Below, piece by piece: positions 15,502 through 25,042 of a DNA stretch of 39,078 bases. Numbering within the stretch: the stretch's first letter is position 1; the number at the start of each line of letters is the position of its first letter. The DNA comes from Planctomycetota bacterium (GTDB lineage Bacteria; Planctomycetota; J058; JAJDCP01): positions 1-39,078 of the forward strand of contig JAJDCP010000138.1 in NCBI GenBank assembly GCA_029260765.1. The letters run 5' to 3'. Below the pieces are notes generated by a model. It was not told where the DNA came from. It made no database searches and saw nothing but the letters and a program-made list of their open reading frames with translations. The position numbers were made by a program, and so were the translations under genes.

Positions 15502-17725
15502 GCTCGAGGTTCGACAGGAACAGGTCGCCCGCAGCCTCGAGCTGTTCGACGGCGGCGCTACGTTGCCGTTCATCGCTCGCTACCGCAAGGAAGTTACTGG
15601 CGGCCTCGACGAGGTACAACTCGAAGCTCTGCGTGATCGGGCGCGCTACTTCCGCGAGCTCTCCGACCGCAAGCAGACGGTGCTACAGAGCATCGCCGAA
15701 CAGGGCAAGCTCGACGACGCCCTGAAGGCGCGCATCGAGACCTGCCTGGTCAAGACAGAGCTCGAAGACCTGTACCTGCCGTTCAAACCCAAGCGCATGA
15801 CGCGCGCAGCCCGCGCTGTCGAGCGAGGCCTGCTGCCGCTGGCCGAGCGCATTTTGGCGCAAGAAAGCCAAGGGCCCAATGCCGAGGACTTGGCCGCGGC
15901 CCTGATCGACCCCGATAAGAAACTGCCGAGCGCCAAGCAAGTCTGGGCCGGCGCGCGTGATATCGTGGCGGAGCGCATCACCGAAGATGCCGAGTTGCGC
16001 GCGGAGTTGCGTGAGCTCTTCCGTGGCAGCGCCATGCTGCAGGCCCAGTTGATCGAGGGCCGCGAGGAGGCGGGCAAGAAGTACCGCGACTACTTCGATT
16101 TTCAGTCGCCCTTGCAGAACATCCCCTCCCACCGGCTGCTGGCGATGCGCCGGGCCGAAGCGGAGGACATCATGACCTTGAGCATCACGGTCGATGATGA
16201 GCGCGCCCTCGAGCGCATCCGCCGGCGGGTCGTGCGGGGCTCGGGCGGATACCTGGCCGAGCAGCTGCAGACAGCCCTGGGAGAAGCCTGGCGGCGCAGC
16301 TTGTATCCGGCCATGGTGGTCGAGATCCGCATGGAGTCGAAACAGCGCGCGGACACCGAAGCCATCGGGGTGTTCGCCAAGAACCTGCGTGCCTTGTTGC
16401 TCAGTCCCCCGATGGGGGCCACTCCCGTGCTCGCGATCGACCCGGGTCTGCGCACGGGCTGCAAGCTGACCGCCCTGTCGCAGACCGGTGCGCTGCTGGC
16501 CGACGGGGTGATCTTTCCGCTCGTGCCCCGCAACGATGTCGAGGGCGCGGCGCGCATGGTCGCGGCGCTGTGCAAGCAGCACGGCATCAAGACCATCGCG
16601 GTGGGCAATGGCACCGGCGGGCGTGAGGTCGAGAGCCTGTTCCGCCGTCTCAGTCAGGACGACCCACGTTTCGAAGGCGTGCTCGTGGTCAGCGTGAACG
16701 AAGCGGGCGCCAGTGTCTACTCGGCCAGCAAGGTGGCGCGGGCAGAGTTCCCCGATAAAGATCTGACGGTGCGGGGAGCTGTGTCGATCGGGCGCCGCCT
16801 GCAAGATCCTCTGGCGGAGCTGGTCAAGATCGAGCCCAAAGCCATCGGGGTCGGCCAATACCAGCACGATGTCGACCAACGCGAGCTGAAGGAGAGCCTC
16901 GACACGGTCGTGGTCTCGTGTGTCAACCAGGTCGGGGTCGAGCTGAACACGGCTTCGGGAAGTCTGCTGTCGTATGTGTCCGGCTTGAGCCCTGCGAGAG
17001 CGACCCGCATCGTGGGCTTCCGCGATGCCGAGGGCCCCTTCGCTGAACGCAAGCAGCTGCTGAAAGTCCCCGGGCTGGGTCGCAAGACTTTCCAGCAGTG
17101 CGCCGGCTTCTTACGGGTACGGCGCTCCGAGCATCCTCTCGACAACACGGCCGTCCACCCCGAACGCTACAAGCTTGTCAAGCGTATGGCGGGCGACCTC
17201 GGCATCAAGCTGAGTGAGCTGGTCGGCAACCCCGAAGCCGTGGGACGCCTTGAGCTGGCTCGCTATCTCGACGACGAGGTCGGGTTGCCCACCCTCGAAG
17301 ACATCCGCGCTGAGCTCATGCGCCCCGGGCGCGACCCGCGCAAGAGCTTCGAGGCGCCGCGCTTCGATCCGAATCTACGCAGCCTTGACGACCTGTCTCC
17401 CGGGCAGGTGCTCGAAGGTGTCGTCAGCAACGCGACCCGCTTCGGACTGTTCGTCGATGTCGGGGTCAAGCGTGACGGACTGGTGCATGTCAGTGAGCTG
17501 GCCTGGCGTTTCATCGACGACGCCACCGAGTTCGCGCACGTCGGCGATAGACTGAAGGTCAAGGTGATGGAAGTGGACCTGGAACGCCAACGACTGTCCC
17601 TGTCCATCAAACAACTGGAGCCACGTCCGACCCGGTCCGGCGGCGGGCGGCGGCCCACCAAAGCTCCGGCGCCGCCCAAGCAGGGGGGGCGTGGCGGCCA
17701 CACCTTGGGGCAGTATTTCCGCTGA
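15473..17725 (+). CDS. tex: Tex-type RNA-binding transcription accessory protein, 750 aa
   Basis: The ATG at 15473 follows CAGGAG. The domains come in the usual order: N-terminal Tex helical region ('PFIARYRKEVTGGLDEVQLE', very typical), a YqgF-like RNase H fold ('PVLAIDPGLRTGCKLTALSQ'; 'TIAVGNGTGGREVESLFRRL'), tandem helix-hairpin-helix ('LPARATRIVGFRD'-like region and 'LLKVPGLGRKTFQQCAGFLR'), and a C-terminal S1 domain ('LEGVVSNATRFGLFVDVGVK', 'GLVHVSEL', 'VMEVDLERQRLSLSIK'). It ends in a basic Gly/Arg/Pro-rich tail of ~30 residues. Tex binds nucleic acid and influences transcription and RNA stability; length is normal for the family. Confidence 0.96.
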   Translation: MDILAQIARELEVRQEQVARSLELFDGGATLPFIARYRKEVTGGLDEVQLEALRDRARYFRELSDRKQTVLQSIAEQGKLDDALKARIETCLVKTELEDLYLPFKPKRMTRAARAVERGLLPLAERILAQESQGPNAEDLAAALIDPDKKLPSAKQVWAGARDIVAERITEDAELRAELRELFRGSAMLQAQLIEGREEAGKKYRDYFDFQSPLQNIPSHRLLAMRRAEAEDIMTLSITVDDERALERIRRRVVRGSGGYLAEQLQTALGEAWRRSLYPAMVVEIRMESKQRADTEAIGVFAKNLRALLLSPPMGATPVLAIDPGLRTGCKLTALSQTGALLADGVIFPLVPRNDVEGAARMVAALCKQHGIKTIAVGNGTGGREVESLFRRLSQDDPRFEGVLVVSVNEAGASVYSASKVARAEFPDKDLTVRGAVSIGRRLQDPLAELVKIEPKAIGVGQYQHDVDQRELKESLDTVVVSCVNQVGVELNTASGSLLSYVSGLSPARATRIVGFRDAEGPFAERKQLLKVPGLGRKTFQQCAGFLRVRRSEHPLDNTAVHPERYKLVKRMAGDLGIKLSELVGNPEAVGRLELARYLDDEVGLPTLEDIRAELMRPGRDPRKSFEAPRFDPNLRSLDDLSPGQVLEGVVSNATRFGLFVDVGVKRDGLVHVSELAWRFIDDATEFAHVGDRLKVKVMEVDLERQRLSLSIKQLEPRPTRSGGGRRPTKAPAPPKQGGRGGHTLGQYFR

Positions 17726-17734
17726 GGGCTTAGC

Positions 17735-18061
17735 GTGGCAGAAAATCCAGACGATGAACCGGTCGAGGACGAGGAGTTCGCCCAGCAGGATGCCTGCATC
17801 CGCGGAGCAGACTGCAACCGCAAGCAGGGCCTGCAGTGCCCGGACAACTGCATCTGGATGCAGTTCGCGGGCGAACGCCATCCGCGTTGCTTTGGCTTCC
17901 ATCGGGGCCGCGGACTCGTCACCCCCGGCACCCCCGAAGGAGCGCTAGCCGAGAAGACCTGTATGTGGTGCGCACACGAGATGGACTGCCTGGTCGAGAC
18001 CTGCACACGCTTCGGCGATGACCCCGATGTGCTCGACAAATCGTTGCAGGAATACAGTTGA
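17735..18061 (+). CDS. Cysteine-rich small protein, 108 aa
   Basis: GTG start ten bases after the tex stop, with GAGGG overlapping that stop, so it is very probably co-transcribed and coupled with tex. The first 16 residues are acidic ('AENPDDEPVEDEEFAQQDA'). Nine cysteines follow in two clusters: 'CIRGADCNRKQGLQCPDNC' and 'CMWCAHEMDCLVETC', plus a lone one in 'HPRCFGFHRGRG'. There is no signal peptide, so a metal-binding (zinc or iron-sulfur) rather than disulfide role is more likely. The family is not recognised. Proximity to Tex suggests an RNA-related role, which is an inference. Confidence 0.68.
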   Translation: MAENPDDEPVEDEEFAQQDACIRGADCNRKQGLQCPDNCIWMQFAGERHPRCFGFHRGRGLVTPGTPEGALAEKTCMWCAHEMDCLVETCTRFGDDPDVLDKSLQEYS

Positions 18062-18130
18062 TCGCAAGGAAGGGCAGATCCCAGGCGTGCGAATGGTACA
18101 ATCTATGCAGGTTCAGTTTGAGGAAACGTC

Positions 18131-20539
18131 TTGGAGGCAACCCTCCTCAGCGGTGGCTACCAGAACCGGGGTACCTACAAGCCGGATATGTCCGGGTTTG
18201 TAGATCCCGAGCTGCAGAAACTGCTGGAGAAATACGCCCAGATAGCCGGCTGCGATCCCAAGCAGGTCGGCGGCGGAAAGAGTAGCGGCACCCTGCAGGG
18301 AGCCGGCGATGCCGAGCATGCTTCGGCGTCCGGAGTCCCCAACTGGCTCGACATCTTCCAGTCGAAGGCAGAGAGATCTCCCGAGTGGGGCACCAAAGAG
18401 CAGGCCTGGTCGCGCCTGATGGGGGCCTTTTTCAGGGCCTATTTCATCGACAAATACTATGCCCCGAACAACATGGCCATCCCTGCCAACGTTGAATACT
18501 TCTTGCTGCACCTGGGCAAGAGCAACCCGCTGGGGAAGGACTGGAAACCGAAGGCCCGCCCGGGCTATGTCGGCAATGGCGCGGCAAAATTCTCCGTCAT
18601 CGGCGGTGGGGGCGCCAACTATTGCGCCGCGGCCTCGTCAAAGGCGCTGCTCAACGGCCTGGCCATGTACGGCTACAAGTGCAAGTTCATCGGCTATGCA
18701 CCAGGTGGCAAAGGCGTCGGCCACGGCTGCCCGGCCAAGGCACGGCAGGGGCGCAGTCCGGGGGAAGCCAACCGGCCCCTGCCCGGTGATGTGCTCTCGA
18801 TCCGCACGGCCATCGGTCCGACCTCGGGGCATGTGATCACGGTGGCCTGGGCCCAGACCGACGGCACCAAGAGCGGGGAGATGTGGTACGTCTCCGGGAA
18901 CTCGGCCAATGCTTCGGTCAGCTGCGACTGGGCGAGAGTCTGCGATGCGGCCGGACGCCCCCCGCGGGGCTCGGTCGCGGTGATCAACGTCGTCGCCACC
19001 AACACACTGCAGCCGGACAAGCTCGAGAAACTCGACGACGCGGGCCTGTCGAAAGTGAAGATGACCCGTCAGGCGGGCGACTTCCCCAAAGCCCCCAAAG
19101 CGGGCGAGACCAGCTCAGGCGGTGCGCCGGCACCCGGGGCACCGGGCGCGCCAGGAGCCACGGCCCCCGGCGCGACGCCCCAGAACCTTCCTGATGCTCC
19201 CAAGCTCGAGACCACCTTGGGCTCAGGAGACGTGCAGACCTGTAGCGGAGCCGCTGCCGCAGGCTCGACCGTGGTCCGGGTCGGCTCGCGCACTTCCGAG
19301 CCGCCGCCGCCTGCCGCGCCCGGCACGCCCTCTGCGGCAGGCACGGGGGGAACCCCTGGCGCGCCCGGTGCAACAGCCCCTGGTGCCCCGGGTGCGGCGC
19401 CCCAGCCTGGCGCAGCGACGCCGCCTCCGAACAATCCGGCCGATCCCAAGCCTCCGCAGTTCCTCGAAGCGGTGAACCTGATGCCGATCCCCAACTCGGG
19501 CATCGCAAGTGCCACCGATATCGCAGGCATCGCACGTTTTGTCGGCCAGCGCGCCAAGCAGGGCATCGCCGATGTGTTTGCCTCGCCGCATTACAACACC
19601 ATCGCCGACAGCCCTGCAGAGAGGATCGCCCGCGCGGTCGCGGAGTACCAGACCGGCATCCCCTACACGATGCCCTGCTATTTCTACAAAGGCGGCCAAA
19701 AAGGCGCCTTCAAGCTGATCAAAGAGCAGGGACACCTGCCCCTCGCCGGTCAATGCCAGCAGTCGGTCAGCACAGTGCTGGGAATGATCGGCTGGGATGG
19801 GGGCTTCGCCGGGGATATCGGCAGCGGTACCGGCACGCCTTCGGCCTTCCGCGGCGGAAGCGCGCGTTTCTGGAAGCCCTCGGAGGTTCCCAGCTCGTAC
19901 GAGAAATGGTCGGAGACGATGTGGAATGAGGTGAAAGTCGGAACCTGCTTCATGTGGGCCAAGACCCCAGGCATCGGCCACATCGCTGTGATCACGCGCA
20001 AGCACCCGACCAAGCGCGCCGTCCAGACCTGGGACACCTGTGGAACTGCCACCCCGCCGGGTGTGGCGCGCGGAACCCTGCGGGAGAGTGGTTGGTTGAC
20101 GACCCTTCGGCGCCACTGCGGCGGGCCGTTTCTGGGCCTGGGCTGCTTCACCAACCTCACTCAGCTCAAACACGCGAGTTACAAGCCGCGCGGCGAAGCG
20201 CGCCTGGCGATCTGGCAGCGTGGCGGCGATCAAGTCCACTACGCTTCCGACTGGCTGGACATCACCGCCAAACATCTTCCGACCACCTGGATGCTGCGTT
20301 CCCTGCGCGGAGCGCCGTTCTTCCCAGAGCTGGTGTGTGCATGGCTGATTCGTGGCACCAACAAAAAGCCCCTGCTGACTCTCTACGTGAACAAAGAGGG
20401 CCAGGCCTGTGTCTCCTGGAAGGACAAGAAGCACCCGAAGACCGGCAAGCCGCTTCGCTTCCATAGCAGCCAGGGCACCGAGGCCAAAGCCCGCTTCAGC
20501 GCAAAGACCATCGGCCAGCCGGCCGATCCGCTGGCCTGA
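18131..20539 (+). CDS. Large protein with two CHAP/NlpC-like domains, 802 aa
   Basis: TTG at 18131 with GAGGAA five bases upstream; the ATG at 18188 is an alternative. There is no signal peptide. Domain 1 (about residues 150-290) has 'GGGGANYCAAASSKALLNGL' with candidate nucleophile Cys165, 'NRPLPGDVLSIR' and 'TSGHVITVAWAQ' with His234, followed by 'VSGNSANASV'. This is the Cys...PGDV...GH order of CHAP peptidases/amidases. Domain 2 (about 505-650) repeats the plan: 'LAGQCQQSVSTVLGMIGWDG' with Cys542 and 'GIGHIAVITRKHP' with His617. Between them lie two Ala/Pro/Gly-rich linkers ('PAPGAPGAPGATAPGA...', ~325-365 and ~395-450). The last ~150 residues are of unknown fold. It is probably a peptidoglycan-acting enzyme or exported effector, but the substrate is unproven. 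It lies between the tex group and smpB. Confidence 0.65.
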   Translation: MEATLLSGGYQNRGTYKPDMSGFVDPELQKLLEKYAQIAGCDPKQVGGGKSSGTLQGAGDAEHASASGVPNWLDIFQSKAERSPEWGTKEQAWSRLMGAFFRAYFIDKYYAPNNMAIPANVEYFLLHLGKSNPLGKDWKPKARPGYVGNGAAKFSVIGGGGANYCAAASSKALLNGLAMYGYKCKFIGYAPGGKGVGHGCPAKARQGRSPGEANRPLPGDVLSIRTAIGPTSGHVITVAWAQTDGTKSGEMWYVSGNSANASVSCDWARVCDAAGRPPRGSVAVINVVATNTLQPDKLEKLDDAGLSKVKMTRQAGDFPKAPKAGETSSGGAPAPGAPGAPGATAPGATPQNLPDAPKLETTLGSGDVQTCSGAAAAGSTVVRVGSRTSEPPPPAAPGTPSAAGTGGTPGAPGATAPGAPGAAPQPGAATPPPNNPADPKPPQFLEAVNLMPIPNSGIASATDIAGIARFVGQRAKQGIADVFASPHYNTIADSPAERIARAVAEYQTGIPYTMPCYFYKGGQKGAFKLIKEQGHLPLAGQCQQSVSTVLGMIGWDGGFAGDIGSGTGTPSAFRGGSARFWKPSEVPSSYEKWSETMWNEVKVGTCFMWAKTPGIGHIAVITRKHPTKRAVQTWDTCGTATPPGVARGTLRESGWLTTLRRHCGGPFLGLGCFTNLTQLKHASYKPRGEARLAIWQRGGDQVHYASDWLDITAKHLPTTWMLRSLRGAPFFPELVCAWLIRGTNKKPLLTLYVNKEGQACVSWKDKKHPKTGKPLRFHSSQGTEAKARFSAKTIGQPADPLA

Positions 20540-20642
20540 GTCGCGCTCCCACACGCCCCGCCTGGAGCATTGGCTTCCGCCCCCGGGGCCTTTTCGGTAT
20601 GGTATGCGGGTGCGCGCCGGGTGGCGTGCCTGAGAGACCCCC

Positions 20643-21110
20643 TTGGCCAAACCAGCAAAGCAGCAACCCGGCTTGATCTGCAAGAACCGTCAGGCCCGGC
20701 ACGACTATGAGATCATCGAAACCCTCGAAGCGGGCCTCGTTTTGGTCGGCACCGAGGTCAAGTCGCTACGCAACAAGAACGGCCATCTGAACGAGGCCTG
20801 GGTCAGGATCAAGAACGGGATCGCGAGCCTTGAGGGCGCCTATATCGGTCTGTACAGCGAAGGCAACCGCCAGAACCATGAGCCGGTGCGCTCACGGCGG
20901 CTGCTGCTGAACTCCCGCGAGATCCGGCGCTGGCAGGGACTGTTGGACAAGAAGAACCTGGCCTGCATCCCCCTGAGCTTGTACTTCAAAGGTCCCTGGG
21001 TCAAAGTCGAGATCGCGCTCGCGCGCGGCCGCAAGAAGTACGACAAGCGCCACGAGCTCAAGAAGAAAGAGGCCCAGCGCGACATCCAGGTGTCGATGCG
21101 GCGGCGCTGA
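20643..21110 (+). CDS. smpB: SsrA-binding protein SmpB, 155 aa
   Basis: Starts at a TTG at 20643. The sequence is a standard SmpB: 'KNRQARHDYEIIETLEAGLVLVGTEVKSLR' at the N-terminus, 'GHLNEAWVRIKNGIASLEGAYI', 'RSRRLLLNSREIRRWQGLLDKKNLACIPLSLYF' and a basic C-terminal tail (RGRKKYDKRHELKKKEAQRD...). SmpB binds tmRNA and carries it to stalled ribosomes for trans-translation. Length is normal. The SNF2 helicase begins five bases after its stop, suggesting one transcript. No tmRNA gene is visible in the window. Confidence 0.98.
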   Translation: MAKPAKQQPGLICKNRQARHDYEIIETLEAGLVLVGTEVKSLRNKNGHLNEAWVRIKNGIASLEGAYIGLYSEGNRQNHEPVRSRRLLLNSREIRRWQGLLDKKNLACIPLSLYFKGPWVKVEIALARGRKKYDKRHELKKKEAQRDIQVSMRRR

Positions 21111-21114
21111 AAAC

Positions 21115-23940
21115 ATGCCTTCGGACTCCAAAGATTGGCGCGTGCGCCTGAAGCAGGTGGCGCGCAGCGTACGCCATTGGCAGACCAGGCCCCTGCCAGC
21201 GGACCCACTCAAGGGGGGGCGTCTGCTGTATGGACTCGACGTCGATGGGCTCTTCGACCGCAACCAGGTGTGTATCCATCTGTTCGGCCAGCGCCCTCTC
21301 AAGGGCGGACGCTTCGCCCGTCCCCAGACACGTTTCCTGCCACGCTCGGCGATCTTTGGCTTGCGTGACGCCAGCGACCGCGCAGCGCTGCGTAGCCTGG
21401 TGGCCTACGCCACCGATCCTGGCCAGCTGCGTGTCTGCAGCCTCAAGGATGAGCACGCCCACGAGATGTTGGCGCTGCTGTGCGCAACCGGCCGCTTCCA
21501 CCGTCTGCGTGAGGGGGTGCTCGATGACGGGCCCCTGCGCTGGGACAGCGGCCCGGTCTGGCAGCTCGAGCTCCAGGTAGCCGAGCAGGACGACTCCTGC
21601 CACAGCGAGGCCTTCCTGTCTCGGACGGGCGAGCGGCTCCCGCTCTCGGCGCCCGAGGTGTTGTATGGCACCGGCTGGTTCCTGCATGAGAACACGCTGG
21701 CGCGCTTCGACGCCCGTGGCGCCTTCGGCTGGATTCTGGCGCTGCGCGGGAAGCCCGCCATCTCGGCTCCCAGCAAGGACATCGACGCTTTTGTCGACAC
21801 ACTCCTTGAGCTTCCGTCGCGGCCTCAACTCGACCTGCCCCAGCCGTGGCAGATCGAGGGTGCTGGGCGGCCTGCCGCTGGTCAGCTGCGGATCGGCCGC
21901 TCGAACCCCGGATCTCGGAGCCTGCCTGCCACGGTCAGCTTCCTGTATGGGGACACCAGCGTGCCCGGTGAGGATCCACGACGCTCGCTGCGCACGGGCC
22001 CGCGTCGACTGGTCGAGCGAGACCTGGCAGCTGAGACCGCGTTGCACGACAGCCTGTTCGAGGCGCCCCTGGGCCTGGTACGCAGCGCCGATGGAAGCCC
22101 CCAGCTGCCGGTCAGCGGCTTCAGCGCATGTGTGCAGCGTCTGCTGGATGCGGGTTGGCAGGTCCTGGCCGACGGCAAGCCCTTCCGCAGTGCTGGTGGT
22201 TTCCGCCTGGCCGTGCGTTCCGGTCAGGATTGGTTCGATCTCGAAGGCGGGGCGGAGTACGGCGGCCAGACGGTCGGCCTGCCCCGACTGCTGCAAGCGG
22301 CACGGCGCGGCCAACGCAGCATCGAGCTCGACGACGGCTCGCGAGGGATGGTGCCCGACGCGTGGCTCGAACGTTTTGGACCTCTGTTGCGCATGGCAGA
22401 GGGCCCGAAGGACAAGCTGCGCTTCGCCGCCAACCAGGGCTGGATGCTCGACGCATTGCTCGCGGAGCTTCCCGAGGTCTCCGTCGACACCACCTTCGCC
22501 GACTTGCGGAAGCGCCTGCAGAGCTTCAAGGGCGTGGAAGCGGTCGAGGAGAGTCCGGGCTTCGCGGGTACGCTGCGTCCGTACCAGCGTGCGGGCCTGG
22601 GTTGGCTGCTGTTCTTGCGATCCTTCGGGCTGGGAGGCTGCCTGGCCGACGACATGGGCCTGGGCAAGACCGTGCAGGTCCTGGCCTTGTTGCACAAGCT
22701 CAAAAGAGACGGGGAGCTGTCGGGTCCCTGCCTGATCGTGGCGCCACGCTCAGTGCTCTACAACTGGCTGCTCGAGACGGAGCGTTTCGCTCCCTCGCTG
22801 CAGGTTCTGCTCTACCATGGCAGCAAGCGCAAACGGCTGCGGGCCTGCTTTGCGGACGTCGATCTGATCATCTGTTCGTATGGCATGGTCCGCCGCGATG
22901 CCAAACATCTTCGCGAGACCCGCTTCGAGCTGCTCGTGCTCGACGAAGCGCAAGCGATCAAGAACGCCAGCACCCAGATCTCGAAAGCCGCACGCCTGCT
23001 GCAGGCGCGCCAACGGGTTGCCTTGAGCGGGACCCCGGTCGAGAACCACATCGGCGAGCTCTGGGCCCTGTTCGAGTTCCTCAATCCCGGTATGTTGGGA
23101 CGTTCGGCGGTCTTTCAACACGTGCTCGCGGGCTCGGCAGAGCTCGACGGCCAGCGCCGGCAGCTGTTGCAGAGGGCGCTGGCTCCGTTCATTCTGCGAC
23201 GGACCAAGCAGCAGGTGCTGACCGAGCTGCCCGCGAAGGTCGAACAGGTGTTGTATTGTGAGCTGCCGGACAGCCAACGCTCTCTGTATGACGAGCTACG
23301 GGAGCACTACCGGGCCCATCTGTTGGCGGCCCGTGCGGGACAGGGCAAGCTGCTCGTGCTGGCCGCGCTTGTCCGCCTGCGCCAGGCGGCCTGCCACCCG
23401 GGGCTGATCGATCCTCTGCGACGCGCAGAAGCGAGCGCCAAGCTCGACCTGCTGGTGCCGCTGCTCGAGCAACTGTGTGCGGAGGGACACAAGGCGCTGG
23501 TCTTCTCGCAGTTCACCCGCCTGCTCGGTCTGCTGCGCGAGCGCTTGCAGGTCAAGGGACTCGAGCACAGCTACCTCGACGGCAGTACCCGTAGCCGCCA
23601 GGCAGAGGTCGAGCGTTTCCAGACCGACCCTGGTTGCCCTCTGTTCTTGATCAGCCTCAAGGCCGGAGGCTTGGGTCTGAACCTGACAGCGGCCGGCTAC
23701 GTCTTCTTGCTCGATCCCTGGTGGAATCCGGCCGTCGAGGCCCAGGCCATCGACCGCGCCCATCGCATCGGGCAGGACAAGCAGGTCATCGCCTACCGGT
23801 TGATCGCGCGGGATACCGTCGAGGAGAAGATCCTCAACATGCAGAAGGGCAAACGCGCCCTCGCCGAAGCCGTGCTGGCGAAGAACCGTTCAATGCTGGC
23901 GGGGATCTCGCGGGAAGATCTGGAGATGCTGTTCAGCTGA
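21115..23940 (+). CDS. SNF2-family helicase (Rad54/SWI2-type), 941 aa
   Basis: The N-terminal ~460 residues are a family-specific region without classical motifs. The SNF2 ATPase follows: 'LRPYQRAGLGWLLFLRSFGLGGCLADDMGLGKTVQVLALL' carries motif I (DDMGLGKT). Motif II is 'LLVLDEAQAIKNASTQISKA' (DEAQ), motif III 'RVALSGTPVENHIGELW', and the helicase C domain has 'ALVFSQFTRLLGLLRERL', 'LISLKAGGLGLNLTAA' and motif VI 'DRAHRIGQDKQVIAYRL'. The DEAQ/RAHRIGQ set is typical of bacterial SNF2 translocases, which move along double-stranded DNA to remodel protein-DNA complexes. ATG 21115 sits five bases after smpB and has a weak ribosome site, consistent with coupling. It overlaps the convergent glycosyltransferase gene by eight bases. 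Confidence 0.95.
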   Translation: MPSDSKDWRVRLKQVARSVRHWQTRPLPADPLKGGRLLYGLDVDGLFDRNQVCIHLFGQRPLKGGRFARPQTRFLPRSAIFGLRDASDRAALRSLVAYATDPGQLRVCSLKDEHAHEMLALLCATGRFHRLREGVLDDGPLRWDSGPVWQLELQVAEQDDSCHSEAFLSRTGERLPLSAPEVLYGTGWFLHENTLARFDARGAFGWILALRGKPAISAPSKDIDAFVDTLLELPSRPQLDLPQPWQIEGAGRPAAGQLRIGRSNPGSRSLPATVSFLYGDTSVPGEDPRRSLRTGPRRLVERDLAAETALHDSLFEAPLGLVRSADGSPQLPVSGFSACVQRLLDAGWQVLADGKPFRSAGGFRLAVRSGQDWFDLEGGAEYGGQTVGLPRLLQAARRGQRSIELDDGSRGMVPDAWLERFGPLLRMAEGPKDKLRFAANQGWMLDALLAELPEVSVDTTFADLRKRLQSFKGVEAVEESPGFAGTLRPYQRAGLGWLLFLRSFGLGGCLADDMGLGKTVQVLALLHKLKRDGELSGPCLIVAPRSVLYNWLLETERFAPSLQVLLYHGSKRKRLRACFADVDLIICSYGMVRRDAKHLRETRFELLVLDEAQAIKNASTQISKAARLLQARQRVALSGTPVENHIGELWALFEFLNPGMLGRSAVFQHVLAGSAELDGQRRQLLQRALAPFILRRTKQQVLTELPAKVEQVLYCELPDSQRSLYDELREHYRAHLLAARAGQGKLLVLAALVRLRQAACHPGLIDPLRRAEASAKLDLLVPLLEQLCAEGHKALVFSQFTRLLGLLRERLQVKGLEHSYLDGSTRSRQAEVERFQTDPGCPLFLISLKAGGLGLNLTAAGYVFLLDPWWNPAVEAQAIDRAHRIGQDKQVIAYRLIARDTVEEKILNMQKGKRALAEAVLAKNRSMLAGISREDLEMLFS

Positions 23941-25042
23941 CTTGCTCGAGAGCCTGAGCGGTGCGCGGACGTAGGGCGCTTGCCGCTTCCCCCCCACCCG
24001 ACCAGCGATCGCGCAGATGCAGCGCCCCGCCGACGGTCACGCACAGTCCGCCGTACAAGAAGTACAGCCAGTGCAAGGGCAACGCGCGCAACGCGAAACC
24101 CAGCCCACGCAGGCGCAGGAACTCACCGTACAGGTCCCGCTGCAGGAACAGGACCGTCAGGCCACACACGCCAGCAACCAACGCCAGCGGCGTCCACAAC
24201 CAGCAGAAGGCCAGGCACAGCACGATCAGGTGGACCAACACCAGGCTGAGCCGATGGTCCCAGCGCGTGTTCAGCGTGTCGTCGAAACCACCACTGCGAA
24301 GCGCCAGCCGCACCCAGGGAATGCCGCGGCAGACGACATCGGTGCGGATCATGTTCCACAGACTCCAGTGCTTGAGGTGCTTGCAGCGCACCTCCGGGTC
24401 GAGCACGATGGTGTGCCCCGCGCGGCTCAACCAGGTGCCCAGCTCAAGGTCTTCGATCGCAGGCCGGGTGTAGCGCTGCTCGTCGAAACCGCCCACCTCG
24501 AGGAACAGCTCGCGCCGGATCGCACCGCAGCCCGACCAGAAAGTGCCGATCGGCCCCGCTGAGCTCATGTGCACGTTGTGGTGCAACAGGTTCTTGTACT
24601 GAGAGACAAAGCCCGGATCGGCCGGCGCCTCGTCGTAGCTGCCGATCACCGCGTCGGGGGCGGGCACGCGCTCAAAAGCGCGCCGGAAGGCGGTCAGGGT
24701 GTTCTTGTGCACACAGACGTCGGCATCGATGAACACCAGGAACTCGCCGCGCGCCCTTTCTGCCCCGCGGTTGCGCGCAAACGATGGTCCGCTGCGCTGC
24801 GGCAGACGTTGATAGTGGAAACCTGCCGCACGCACGAGGTCCTCGAGAGGCTCCTCGGAGGCGTCGTCGATGACCAGCACCTCACACGCTGGCTGTTCCA
24901 ACTCCCTCAGCGCTTGCAGGCACGCCTCGAGATCACGGCGCCCGTTGTAGACGGGCACGATCACCGAGAAACGGGTCGTGGCGATGGGCCGAGCCTCTGC
25001 CAGCGCTCGCGTCGAGACCGTCTTTTCCAGAGTCGGCGCCAT
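23933..25042 (-). CDS. Family 2 glycosyltransferase, membrane-bound, 369 aa
   Basis: The ATG at 25042 has GCGGAG a few bases upstream and is preferred to a GTG eight codons earlier. A GT-A fold is evident: 'FSVIVPVYNGRRDLEACLQAL', 'CEVLVIDDASEEPLEDLV', 'GAERARGEFLVFIDADVCVH' (D-x-D-type metal site, DAD) and 'GGFDEQRYTRPAIEDLELGTWL' (ED acceptor/base). Two or three hydrophobic segments follow ('LVHLIVLCLAFCWLW', 'LALVAGVCGLTVLF', 'ALPLHWLYFLYGGLCVTVGG'), so it is membrane-anchored. It is probably a polysaccharide or glycolipid glycosyltransferase acting on the cytoplasmic side. It lies downstream of the FAD oxidoreductase on the same strand, 167 bases apart. Confidence 0.9.
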   Translation of the reverse strand: MAPTLEKTVSTRALAEARPIATTRFSVIVPVYNGRRDLEACLQALRELEQPACEVLVIDDASEEPLEDLVRAAGFHYQRLPQRSGPSFARNRGAERARGEFLVFIDADVCVHKNTLTAFRRAFERVPAPDAVIGSYDEAPADPGFVSQYKNLLHHNVHMSSAGPIGTFWSGCGAIRRELFLEVGGFDEQRYTRPAIEDLELGTWLSRAGHTIVLDPEVRCKHLKHWSLWNMIRTDVVCRGIPWVRLALRSGGFDDTLNTRWDHRLSLVLVHLIVLCLAFCWLWTPLALVAGVCGLTVLFLQRDLYGEFLRLRGLGFALRALPLHWLYFLYGGLCVTVGGALHLRDRWSGGGEAASALRPRTAQALEQVS

